Below, piece by piece: positions 33,085-40,255 of a stretch of DNA of 64,000 nt. Each line of letters opens with the position of its first letter. Position 1 is the first letter of the stretch. The notes beneath the pieces are model-generated. The model worked only from the letters and a program-made list of their open reading frames with translations, was not told the origin of the DNA and did no database searches. Location: positions 1-64,000 of the forward strand of contig JAGWHF010000006.1 of the NCBI GenBank assembly GCA_028866895.1, given 5' to 3'. A program made the position numbers and the translations under genes. The DNA comes from Nitrososphaerota archaeon (lineage in GTDB: Archaea > Thermoproteota > Nitrososphaeria > Nitrososphaerales > Nitrosopumilaceae).

Positions 33085-34364
33085 GCGGCCCTGTGGGACA
33101 GCCTGTAGCGGAAGTAGAGCCCGAACAGCGCCACCGATACGGAAAGGACCGAGGCGGACAGCAAGAACATGGCCTGGTAGCCAAAAGCCTTTGTCAGCTC
33201 GCCTGTCACAAGCGCCCCTGTAAAGACCCCGATGCCAGTGACCGCGCTGTTGACGCCAAGATATTTTCCCTCAAAACCCTGCGGTATGCTCTTGAAGAAT
33301 ATGACCGAGCTTGACGTGCTGAAGATGGAAAAGCCGATGACGAGCAGGCATGAGGAGGCTACTGCCAGCTCGGCGCCGAGGCTTCCAAACAAGAATGGTG
33401 CTGCAGCTGCCGGAATCAGCACTGCAAGGATCCTCGGGGCAAAGGAAGCAAGCGTAGCCCTGTCCTCGCCGAGCCTGGAGATTATCCTTGGTGCTGCAAA
33501 ATAGATGAGAAGCATGGCTGTCATCTGGACCATGTAGTTGAGGAATACGCCCGAGTTGGAAAACCGGTGCGTTATGAGAAACGGGCTCCAGGCAGTCGAG
33601 TACATGTTGCTTCCGAGGTTGAAGAAGAATATCGCCATGTAGAAAATGCCAATCTCGTTGCTGACCCTTCCCCTGAAAATCGCCATTATGTGCTTGAAAT
33701 CATGCAGTTCTGGAATCCTGGGGAAGACAAAGTGGTGGTGGCCAATTGCGTAACGCAGCCCGTGGATCGAGTGGGCGATGCCGCTTCTTTCAATGTGGGC
33801 CTTTCCCTCCCCGACCGTCAGGCTCAGCGCCATTGCAGTCCCGCTTGAGACGGCGCAGATGAGGAAGTATGGTTTGAGGTCAAGGTACAGGCTGTCGACA
33901 AAGCCGATTGCCATGGCGGCCAGCATTCCAAGCGTGCTTATCACCGACGTCCTTGCAAAAAGCCAGCTCCACAAGTTCTTCTGGATGGATTCCATGACAA
34001 GTAGCTGGGTCACCGGGTTTCTGCCCACGATGAAGAATCCTATTATCGGTACTATGGCATAAAGTGCGGCAATGGAGTTTGTAAAGTACATTCCGAGGCT
34101 GCAAATCAGGACGGCAAGAAACGAGATGAGAAGTATCGGCCTCTTGGCGTGCAGCCTGTCTATTACCCTGCCCCAGAAGAGGGACCCCGTCGCAACTGCT
34201 GCGTTCTGGATGGATACTAGTATCGCGACCTCGCCTATGCCGCCGCCGAGGGCTATCACGTAGAGGGGGATTACTATGTTGAGCCCTTGGTTTGTTATCT
34301 GGCCCGGGAGTATGTACAACATCCATCGTTGGGACTGGGCTGGCCGCACCCTTGGGGTCAGCAT
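33081..34364 (-). CDS. Major facilitator superfamily transporter
   Basis: About 427 aa with 12 predicted membrane helices. The MFS loop signature after helix 2 is FWGRVIDRLHAKRPILLIS (G-x3-D-R-x-x-R-R type). Central cytoplasmic loop is long and His-rich (GLRYAIGHHHFVFPRIPELH). Substrate cannot be predicted. The frame is open to 34439, but ATG 34364 (MLTPRVRPAQSQRW) gives the better N-terminus; TGTAAAAATTTCG (about 34392-34403) could be its TATA box. The candidate structured RNA at 34430-34620 lies on the same strand just upstream. The 3' end overlaps the CdvB-like gene by 4 nt. Confidence 0.85.
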   Translation of the reverse strand: MLTPRVRPAQSQRWMLYILPGQITNQGLNIVIPLYVIALGGGIGEVAILVSIQNAAVATGSLFWGRVIDRLHAKRPILLISFLAVLICSLGMYFTNSIAALYAIVPIIGFFIVGRNPVTQLLVMESIQKNLWSWLFARTSVISTLGMLAAMAIGFVDSLYLDLKPYFLICAVSSGTAMALSLTVGEGKAHIERSGIAHSIHGLRYAIGHHHFVFPRIPELHDFKHIMAIFRGRVSNEIGIFYMAIFFFNLGSNMYSTAWSPFLITHRFSNSGVFLNYMVQMTAMLLIYFAAPRIISRLGEDRATLASFAPRILAVLIPAAAAPFLFGSLGAELAVASSCLLVIGFSIFSTSSSVIFFKSIPQGFEGKYLGVNSAVTGIGVFTGALVTGELTKAFGYQAMFLLSASVLSVSVALFGLYFRYRLSHRAA

Positions 34365-34429
34365 GAACTCGTTATTGTACGATGAATTCGAAATTTTTAC
34401 AGGGATTTGTCTAATTTGTGGAGACCGGA

Positions 34430-34620
34430 AAAAATTCAATCATGCAGGCGTGTGCGAGGCACACGCCGCGTGAGAATGCAGGGCATTCAAAGACGGGACG
34501 ACCTTTGTCATCGTTTCCGCGGGATTTCTCCCGTGGGTCTTCTACGCAGGGGGTTTTGGCCCGGGCGTATCACGCGCTTGCTGCATGATCCCTGTCGTGG
34601 GAGGATTCCTTTGACAGGGA
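34430..34620 (-). ncRNA. Candidate highly structured RNA, about 190 nt
   Basis: On the minus strand CCTTAAATAAT (34641-34649 region) would start transcription near 34620. Helices (plus coordinates): P0 34589-34596/34613-34620; P1 34439-34447/34581-34589 (9 bp); P2 34467-34473/34570-34576 (7 bp); hairpin 34448-34466 (8 bp, loop CTC) exactly filling the gap between P1 and P2; hairpin 34474-34488 (6 bp) abutting P2; P3 34543-34547/34565-34569; P4 34490-34494/34537-34541, enclosing 34497-34512 and 34518-34535 (GAAA loop). A T6 run follows P1 (34430-34436). Either an independent RNA or a leader of the MFS gene. Not recognised as 5S, SRP, RNase P or a known riboswitch. Confidence 0.6.
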
Positions 34621-34640
34621 CAATTAATACGTGAACAAAT

Positions 34641-34649
34641 TATTTAAGG
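34641..34649 (-). promoter_or_regulatory. TATA box of the candidate structured RNA
   Basis: Minus-strand CCTTAAATA, close to the archaeal consensus and to the boxes before leaderless genes in this window (for example CTTAAATAC before 1125). It sits 25-28 nt before the start of helix P0 at 34620. Confidence 0.55.
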
Positions 34650-34770
34650 ATTGTGAAGAATTCCTACCTTGAAATCCTGCCCACGCAAAATCCCAGGTTG
34701 TTGCAAATACCGATGCAGATTTTTTGCAAACCCGATGAAAACTTTTATCATATGATCGCGTAGGGAACCC

Positions 34771-35109
34771 GTGACAAAAGATCCTGACGTATACCAGTTA
34801 ATTTACGAGTCCAACCTTGACAGCAAGCTCGAGCAGATACTGATTGGGCTGATGAAGGACAACCCGTCCCACAAGACCGAGATGTCAATCCAAAAGTTCC
34901 TGCTCTATGTGCAGCAATCAACCGAGAACTTTTGGACCACCTACTACAGGGCCAAGACGTACCAGGAAAAACTGGACTGCTACTACCAGTTCTCAAAAAA
35001 CCAGTGTCTGGCAACCGAACTGCTGATGCGCGACCTCAACTCCCTCTCCTCTGAGGAGGAGATAAGGGACAATCTGGGCAGTATGCTAAAAGAGGGCTTT
35101 ACCTTCTAG
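34771..35109 (+). CDS. Hypothetical 112-aa helical protein
   Basis: GTG 34771 start with CTTTTATCATATG about 20-30 nt upstream as TATA. The protein is soluble and almost fully helical (VYQLIYESNLDSKLEQILIG, SIQKFLLYVQQSTENFWTTY, YQEKLDCYYQFSKNQCLATE, SLSSEEEIRDNLGSMLKEGF). No motif recognised. It converges with the coiled-coil gene by a 4-nt overlap. Confidence 0.7.
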   Translation: MTKDPDVYQLIYESNLDSKLEQILIGLMKDNPSHKTEMSIQKFLLYVQQSTENFWTTYYRAKTYQEKLDCYYQFSKNQCLATELLMRDLNSLSSEEEIRDNLGSMLKEGFTF

Positions 35110-35732
35110 GTGAAGGAAGGCTCGGATTTCGGCCTAGAGTCCCTGAATTTCTCTATCCTGCTTCCTTCCTCGTTTACCACCCTGTCGATTCCGAGGATCT
35201 TCTCGCGTAGGTTGTTGACTATGGTGGCCACGTCGTCTGCCTCCCTCTCCACCTCGCTCCGTTTTTGCTGAAGTGCCTTTATTCCCTGCCTCTCCTCGTC
35301 GATGTACTGGCCGACCTTGACAAGTTTCTCCTTGAGGTTCTTGATGTCGACAGACTCGTCCTCGATGCTTTTCTCGAGGTTGGTCCTCTTGTCCTTCAGG
35401 TTCTTTATCATGAGGCCGACATAGTCAATTGCATCCTCAAGCTTGGTGCGCTTGTCCATGAGTGACCGTATGCCAATGTCTTCCATGCTTCCAGCCGTCC
35501 TCTGCTGCATGGGCTCGGGTATTTTTACCTGCTCAGGCCTTGGATGTTCCACAACTCTCGGCGGTTCAGGCCTTGGCTGTTCCACAACTCTCGGCGGTTC
35601 AGGCCTTGGCTGTTCCACGACTTCAGTCTTTGGAGGCTCGGGGGCCTGGTAGGCAGTCGAAAAATCCTCCTCCTCTTTTTTAGCGGAATCCGGTTTAAAT
35701 TCGTCCTTTTTCTTTCTGAACTTTTCAAACAT
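35106..35732 (-). CDS. Coiled-coil protein with Pro-rich tandem repeats
   Basis: The frame extends upstream, but ATG 35732 (MFEKFRKKKDEFKPDSAKKE) is preceded by CTTTTTATATTTACG about 25-30 nt before, so it starts there (208 aa). Order: basic N-terminus, acidic linker, three 11-residue repeats of the type VVEQPRPEPPR, then a coiled coil of about 120 residues (LMDKRTKLEDAIDYVGLMIK, NLKDKRTNLEKSIEDESVDI, LREKILGIDRVVNEEGSRIE). It resembles cytoskeletal or Cdv-associated coiled-coil proteins in general shape only; it lacks the PRC-barrel of CdvA. Proximity to the CdvB-like gene (2.6 kb) is suggestive, no more. Confidence 0.75.
   Translation of the reverse strand: MFEKFRKKKDEFKPDSAKKEEEDFSTAYQAPEPPKTEVVEQPRPEPPRVVEQPRPEPPRVVEHPRPEQVKIPEPMQQRTAGSMEDIGIRSLMDKRTKLEDAIDYVGLMIKNLKDKRTNLEKSIEDESVDIKNLKEKLVKVGQYIDEERQGIKALQQKRSEVEREADDVATIVNNLREKILGIDRVVNEEGSRIEKFRDSRPKSEPSFT
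35529..35620 (-). repeat. 33-nt tandem repeat inside the coiled-coil gene
   Basis: Near-identical 33-nt units encode VVEQPRPEPPR twice and the variant VVEHPRPEQVK. The units are almost identical at DNA level, so they arose by recent duplication and may vary in number between strains. Confidence 0.8.
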
Positions 35733-35888
35733 TTTGCTTAAGACTACTGTAATGCGTAAATATAAAAAGTTAATACAGCAGGCGGTAAAGCCTGGGGCGA
35801 TCGGAAAAACGCCCCTTTTTGGGCCATGTTGGCCGCGCAAATGCCCCAAACCAAGATATATTTAGAATCGGCTCGCTCTTCCCGTTGG

Positions 35889-36275
35889 TTGGCAAACATT
35901 GCAAGCAGGAAGAACAACCTCGTACCCATAGTGGAATCCATCCTCGACCTGGACCCGATGATGCGGTTTGCAGCCATAATCGATCTTAGGGGCAACATTT
36001 CCGAGGCAATAATGAAGGAAGGCAAGACCTCCCTCAAGTCCCAGAAGGAGGAGGAGCACTTTTGCAAGCAGGTGGCCATAAGGAGGAGGATAAGGAAGCA
36101 TTATGACAAGAGCTTGGGGCCCGTGGATTACGTTCACATAGAGCGCAGGAGAGTCACCCAGATAGTCCTGTATCCCAAGAGGAAGACGGTGTATGTTACC
36201 ATGGAGCCTGCCATGGATATCGGCAGGAAACTGGAGATTATAAGGGAAATAAAAAAGAAAACTAGTGGTTTGTAA
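35889..36275 (+). CDS. Hypothetical protein, thaumarchaeal DUF6659-like
   Basis: The frame is open from 35826, but AGATATATTTAG (about 35853-35863) is a TATA box lying 27-30 nt before TTG 35889, so the protein is probably 128 aa beginning MANIASRKNNLVPIVESILD. Central part DPMMRFAAIIDLRGNISEAI followed by an HTH-free helical region (EEEHFCKQVAIRRRIRKHYD) and two beta-rich pieces (RRVTQIVLYPKRKTVYVTME). The pattern recalls a thaumarchaeal-specific family (DUF6659), with a roadblock/PAS-like sensor flavour; assignment is from memory and tentative. Confidence 0.65.
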   Translation: MANIASRKNNLVPIVESILDLDPMMRFAAIIDLRGNISEAIMKEGKTSLKSQKEEEHFCKQVAIRRRIRKHYDKSLGPVDYVHIERRRVTQIVLYPKRKTVYVTMEPAMDIGRKLEIIREIKKKTSGL

Positions 36276-36306
36276 GAAATCAGGAAAACGCCCCTGAAGT
36301 CCCCAG

Positions 36307-36651
36307 CTATTCTGCTGCTGGTTGCGGGGTTCCCTCGCCTACTACATCAGCCGTGGCAAAGCGTCCGCCTACTTGCGTTATCTTTACCTTTGCGTTCTGA
36401 CCTACTTGTCCGCCTTTGACAAATATGACAAAACCCTCTACTCTTGCGATTCCGTCGCCCTTTCTGCTGATTTCAGTTATGGAAACGTCGTATTCCTTAC
36501 CGGTTTCTACTGGTTTTGGCCTGTCGTCTTCAAATCTGCGTCCGCCTCCGAATCTGCGTCCGCCTCCGAATCTCCGACCTCCACCGTAACCTCGATTTCC
36601 ATCGTAGTCATTTCTTGGACTTTCACCAAAACCCGAGTCGTTAAAGCTCAC
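36307..36651 (-). CDS. TRAM-domain RNA-binding protein with GGGRRF repeats
   Basis: C-terminal TRAM domain (about 60 residues): GKEYDVSITEISRKGDGIAR, VEGFVIFVKGGQVGQNAKVK, ITQVGGRF. The N-terminus is Gly/Arg-rich with three GGGRRF repeats, an RNA-binding style tail. Stand-alone TRAM proteins in archaea act as RNA chaperones in cold response. The frame begins at ATG 36687, but the TATA box (TTTTATAGG) is only about 10 nt before it; a GGAGGTG stands 8 nt before GTG 36651, which I take as the start (114 aa, MSFNDSGFGESPRN). Confidence 0.85.
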   Translation of the reverse strand: MSFNDSGFGESPRNDYDGNRGYGGGRRFGGGRRFGGGRRFEDDRPKPVETGKEYDVSITEISRKGDGIARVEGFVIFVKGGQVGQNAKVKITQVGGRFATADVVGEGTPQPAAE

Positions 36652-36849
36652 CGTTGCACCTCCTTTTGATACTAGTACTGTATCCATGCCCTATAAAATC
36701 TGATCAAATTGGGGCGAAATCGGGCCCTCCCGCGCTTCGTAAATCCGCCATTTTTGGGCGTTTCAGGGGCTGAAACAGCCGTTCCCGAAGGCGTTCCGCT
36801 GTGACGTTTCATAATGTCCCTCTTAAAACATCGATTCCATAAAGTGCCC

Positions 36850-37137
36850 ATGTCAAAACAACAATACAGGTCCGAAATGGGCATCATCGCCGATATCCTC
36901 GGCGTAACCATGGATGGCGGGATACAGGGGGTTATTGTATCTGCCATATCCAGAAGAGCGAACCTTTCTCACTATGCAGTCCTGGAGAAGTGCCAGAAGC
37001 TAATAGACGCAGGCTTGGTCGAATCCATGAAGGCAGACAGGAACAGGCTGTTTAGGATTACGGAGAAGGGGATTAGGTTCTTTCAGGAGTTCCAGAGGTT
37101 CCAAGGGGTCGTCCAGGGACTGAACCTAAGGTACTAG
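36850..37137 (+). CDS. Winged-helix protein
   Basis: CTCTTAAAACATC lies about 25 nt before ATG 36850, so the start is MSKQQYRSEMGIIADILGVT rather than the upstream ATG. The 95-aa protein has an HTH (AISRRANLSHYAVLEKCQKL), then DAGLVESMKADRNRLFRIT and EKGIRFFQEFQ, the archaeal PadR/MarR-like form in which the wing carries the TEKG motif. It stands 4 nt before the membrane-bound winged-helix gene, suggesting one transcript and linked regulation. Confidence 0.8.
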   Translation: MSKQQYRSEMGIIADILGVTMDGGIQGVIVSAISRRANLSHYAVLEKCQKLIDAGLVESMKADRNRLFRITEKGIRFFQEFQRFQGVVQGLNLRY

Positions 37138-37141
37138 AAGA

Positions 37142-38356
37142 ATGTACCAGAAAGGCCTTACAGTCCTAGAGGAGGAAATGGCGTTTCCAGCGGAAGCACT
37201 CCCAGAAGGAATGCTTTTTGTAAGGATTGCTCATATCCTGACAGCAATGTTAAAGGCCCCAATCATTGCTGCCTGCCTATTTATACTAGCACTTTCATCC
37301 TGCGTTCAGTATGCGCTAAGCTCGACGCGGGCCCTGGAATTTACCATTTATGGTGACGGTACAACGCATGTCTTTTATCAGGGCACCGTGGACCCGCAGT
37401 CGCCGGACTCGGTGGTGGGAATCTTTGGCAATACCACCGACAATTTGGTCGTGCGCGACCAGAACGGCACCCTGCTTTCAAGCAAGGCCGAGCCAAACGG
37501 CCTTGACGTTGAGACGCTGGGCGCCTCCTCGGTCAAGGTGGATTACGATACGCCGGACCTTGTTTCCAAGAATGGAAAGACGTGGACGTTCCGTGTGGAC
37601 TCTCCTCTTGATTATTCCGTATTGCTGCCGGCAAATGCGGTCATAGTAGGCATGAGCACCGTACCGACAAACCTGCAGGTAGTGGACGGCCAGTCACTCA
37701 TCTCGCTCCCAAGCGGCTCTGCCGATATCAACTACGTGTTCGGGGTGCTTGGAACAAGCCAGAGCGCCACCATGGCAATCCAGAAGGCGCATGATTTTGT
37801 CAGCACCGTCAATTCGGAAAACATAACGACGCCGCTTGCATCCGAAAAACTTGCAGAGGCAAACTCGGCGTTCAACCAGGGAAGGTATTCTGACGCGGAG
37901 GCACTTGCAAACGACGCCAAGAACGCGGCAATTCAGGAGCAGCAGTCGGTCCTCTCGGCACCCAAACCGGATGCTGGCGCCGGCACGACCCCGATCCTGA
38001 TAGCGGCGGGAGTTGCTGCTGCCGGAACAACCGCGTTTATCATGCTCAGAAGGACGAGGAATTCGAGGGAGATTGCGGTGCCGGTGATGCCGCAGAACAA
38101 TTATGTCGCACCCGACAAGGACTCTATCTTCAAGCTCAGGCCGGAACTGCGGCAGGAAGACAGGGAGATAATAGCGTTCATCTCGGAGAAGGGAGGGCGG
38201 GTCTTTGAAAGCGAACTGCGCAAAAAGTTCCTTCTTCCGCGCACCACCACCTGGCGCGCCGTCAAGAGGCTGGAGAGGGAAGGCATAGTGGAGATTGAGA
38301 AGGTCGACCAGCAGAACCTCATAAAACTGCAGAGGGTAGAGGGGGGAAGCCAATGA
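37142..38356 (+). CDS. Membrane-spanning regulator: exported domain plus cytoplasmic winged helix
   Basis: A 404-aa protein. Signal or anchor helix (MLKAPIIAACLFILALSS, from about residue 36; ATG 37247 is an alternative start), an extracytoplasmic beta-rich domain (EFTIYGDGTTHVFYQGTVDP ... DYSVLLPANAVIVGMSTVPT), an Ala/Asn helical stretch, one TM helix (TTPILIAAGVAAAGTTAFIM, about 285-305) and a cytoplasmic C-terminus with a winged helix: REIIAFISEKGGRVFESELR, FLLPRTTTWRAVKRLEREG, VEIEKVDQQNLIKL. It reads as a one-component transmembrane signalling protein. Its stop overlaps the start of the next gene by 4 nt. Confidence 0.8.
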   Translation: MYQKGLTVLEEEMAFPAEALPEGMLFVRIAHILTAMLKAPIIAACLFILALSSCVQYALSSTRALEFTIYGDGTTHVFYQGTVDPQSPDSVVGIFGNTTDNLVVRDQNGTLLSSKAEPNGLDVETLGASSVKVDYDTPDLVSKNGKTWTFRVDSPLDYSVLLPANAVIVGMSTVPTNLQVVDGQSLISLPSGSADINYVFGVLGTSQSATMAIQKAHDFVSTVNSENITTPLASEKLAEANSAFNQGRYSDAEALANDAKNAAIQEQQSVLSAPKPDAGAGTTPILIAAGVAAAGTTAFIMLRRTRNSREIAVPVMPQNNYVAPDKDSIFKLRPELRQEDREIIAFISEKGGRVFESELRKKFLLPRTTTWRAVKRLEREGIVEIEKVDQQNLIKLQRVEGGSQ

Positions 38357-39933
38357 AGCTCTCAACCATCCTCTTGTTGGTCCTAGCAGGCACTATGATA
38401 TCGATAGTTCCTGCAAAATCATATGCTGATCCCCAGCTTGATATCCTGCTTAGCATCGCCAAGCAGGCAAAGGACAGCCTGGGAATTACGATATCGCAGA
38501 TAAGCAGCGTCCCGGACCAGGTAAACATGCTCTACCAGGAGGGATCAAACGAGACTGACGCGCTTGCGCAGGCAGCCTCCCACCAGGACGCCGCGTCTGC
38601 AAAGCAGCATTTTCTTGCGGCCATGAAGTACTTCAAGGAGACAAACGACATGATAAACTCGCTCAACGCGACTGCCGCATCAAGCGACCAGCAGAGGGCG
38701 GAGGCAAACCAGCTGAGGGGCGAGGTGGTGAGGCTTGAAAACATGGGCAACCTGCTAAAATCCATCGCATCGCAAAACAATGTAGACGTGAATTTTACGG
38801 GATTTGACGGGCTGCTGCAGAATGCCACGGCGGACCTCAACGCGGGCAACCTGACTGACGCGTCCGGCCAGGTTCAGAGTGCCAACGAGTTCATCGTGGC
38901 CACCCACAGCTCGCTAAACAGGGCTGCCGAGGAAAGGAACTCGCAGATGGCAAAGGACTTTACCGAAAGGCAGATTGCACAGCTGAACAGTTCGGCAGGC
39001 TCAAATGCCACGGGGCAAAACAATTCCAGCACGCCCAGCACAGGCGCGCCAAACGGTACCGGCAGGGCAAATGAGGGAAAGATCGAGGTACCGCCGACCG
39101 CTGTCCCGCACGTCATGGTTCAGAATAATTCCAATTCTGCGATTTACAATAATCCAAGGGAGATGGTAGACAAGCTCAAGCAGCTTGTTGCCGAAGGGAA
39201 GGTCGACGAGGCGATAAGCCTGATAAAGGCGATACAGGAGTACCAGAGGGCAAGCCTGGCCAATCAGTCTGCGGAGAGGTTGGCCGAGCACCAGCCTCCC
39301 GAGGTTTCACAACACCCGGAGCAGGAGGTGGAGCATCCAGTGCAACAGGCGCCAGGGCCGGTAAACGGCACGGTACAGATTCCCCCTCCAGTGAACGGGA
39401 CGATACCAGTGCCGCCGCCTGTGAACAACATGCCGCATGCGCTGCCTCCAGTCAACAACGCAACTCCGGCCCCGCCAGTGAACGGGACGATGCCAGTGCC
39501 GCCGCCTGTGAACAACATACCGCATGCGCTGCCTCCAGTCAGCAACGCAACTCCGGCCCCGCCAGTGAACGGGACGATGCCAGTGCCGCCGCCGGTAAAC
39601 GGCACGGTACAGATACCGCCGGCCGGGAACAGCACGATGCCGGTGCCTCCGCCGGGAAACAGCACTGTGCCGACTGCTCCAGAAAACGTCACGACACAGC
39701 AGCCGTCCTTCAATAACGAAAGAGAGATACCTCCGCCTGCAAACCACACGATGCCAACTCGGCAAGTACAGCACAACGACCACGGGCAGAACCAGGGACA
39801 GCACAACGACCACGGGCAGAACCAGGGACAGCGCTTTGACCGCGGTCAGGCCCAGATACCGGGGCAGCAGGGAAGCAACCAGTACTACCAGTCAGGCAAC
39901 GGGGATTCGCGGGGCAGGCACCGGGACCACTGA
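38353..39933 (+). CDS. Exported Pro/Asn-rich repeat protein coupled to the membrane regulator
   Basis: A 526-aa secreted protein: signal peptide (LSTILLLVLAGTMISIVPA), a helical domain of about 190 residues (LDILLSIAKQAKDSLGITIS, AKQHFLAAMKYFKETNDMIN), then a disordered region of about 230 residues made of VNGT-(M/V)-P-V-PPP and VNNMPHALPPVNNATPAPP units, and a tail with HNDHGQNQGQ repeats. Many N-x-T sites suggest heavy N-glycosylation in the cell-surface layer. The ATGA overlap with the regulator gene makes it the natural partner or output of that protein. Confidence 0.8.
   Translation: MKLSTILLLVLAGTMISIVPAKSYADPQLDILLSIAKQAKDSLGITISQISSVPDQVNMLYQEGSNETDALAQAASHQDAASAKQHFLAAMKYFKETNDMINSLNATAASSDQQRAEANQLRGEVVRLENMGNLLKSIASQNNVDVNFTGFDGLLQNATADLNAGNLTDASGQVQSANEFIVATHSSLNRAAEERNSQMAKDFTERQIAQLNSSAGSNATGQNNSSTPSTGAPNGTGRANEGKIEVPPTAVPHVMVQNNSNSAIYNNPREMVDKLKQLVAEGKVDEAISLIKAIQEYQRASLANQSAERLAEHQPPEVSQHPEQEVEHPVQQAPGPVNGTVQIPPPVNGTIPVPPPVNNMPHALPPVNNATPAPPVNGTMPVPPPVNNIPHALPPVSNATPAPPVNGTMPVPPPVNGTVQIPPAGNSTMPVPPPGNSTVPTAPENVTTQQPSFNNEREIPPPANHTMPTRQVQHNDHGQNQGQHNDHGQNQGQRFDRGQAQIPGQQGSNQYYQSGNGDSRGRHRDH
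39350..39680 (+). repeat. Tandem Pro/Asn-rich coding repeats
   Basis: Imperfect units of 30-60 nt, coding for PPPVNGTMPVPPPVNN and HALPPVNNATPAPPVNG. The longest DNA identity is between about 39470-39530 and 39560-39600, pointing to recent slippage or unequal exchange. Confidence 0.75.
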
Positions 39934-40013
39934 TCCCGTGGGATCATGCGGCCGCGCAGTTTTGTGATACCTGAAATCTGTCCACAAACTTCATATAGAT
40001 TTTTGATGGCAGC

Positions 40014-40223
40014 TTGTCCGTGGTATCCAAGCAGATAACTCTGGGCGTAGGCATCCCGATGATTGTAATCGGGGCAATACTTGCGGTGGTCCTGGCCCCA
40101 ATGAAGCCTGATCTTAGCGATACCGTCCAGTTCGTCGGAAGCCTCATAGGAATACTTGGCGTCCTGATTTTTATTGCGGGCCTGTTCTCAAGGAAGCCGC
40201 AGAAGATTTTGTCAGGTTTGTAA
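40014..40223 (+). CDS. Small two-helix membrane protein
   Basis: A 69-aa protein from TTG 40014, with TATAGATTTTTG about 25 nt upstream. Helices TLGVGIPMIVIGAILAVVLA and FVGSLIGILGVLIFIAGLF with a short acidic loop (PMKPDLSDT) and a basic tail (SRKPQKI). No family recognised. It follows the exported Pro-rich protein by 80 nt. Confidence 0.65.
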   Translation: MSVVSKQITLGVGIPMIVIGAILAVVLAPMKPDLSDTVQFVGSLIGILGVLIFIAGLFSRKPQKILSGL

Positions 40224-40255
40224 AGGCCGCCGTATTTGTACGGTAGATCTTGGCC

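Noticed and set aside
34363-34473. 36-codon plus-strand frame with C-x2-C and C-x2-H, zinc-finger-like (GICLICGDRKKFNHAGVCEA), continued after an in-frame TGA by a hydrophobic stretch to 34614
   Set aside because: No plus-strand TATA box, and the same bases are explained better by the helices and terminator of the minus-strand RNA candidate. A decayed small gene cannot be fully excluded.
39264-39813. Long minus-strand Gly-rich frames opposite the exported Pro-rich protein
   Set aside because: Shadow of the repeat region; no start signals. The repeats are also not a CRISPR array, since they are coding and have no uniform spacers.
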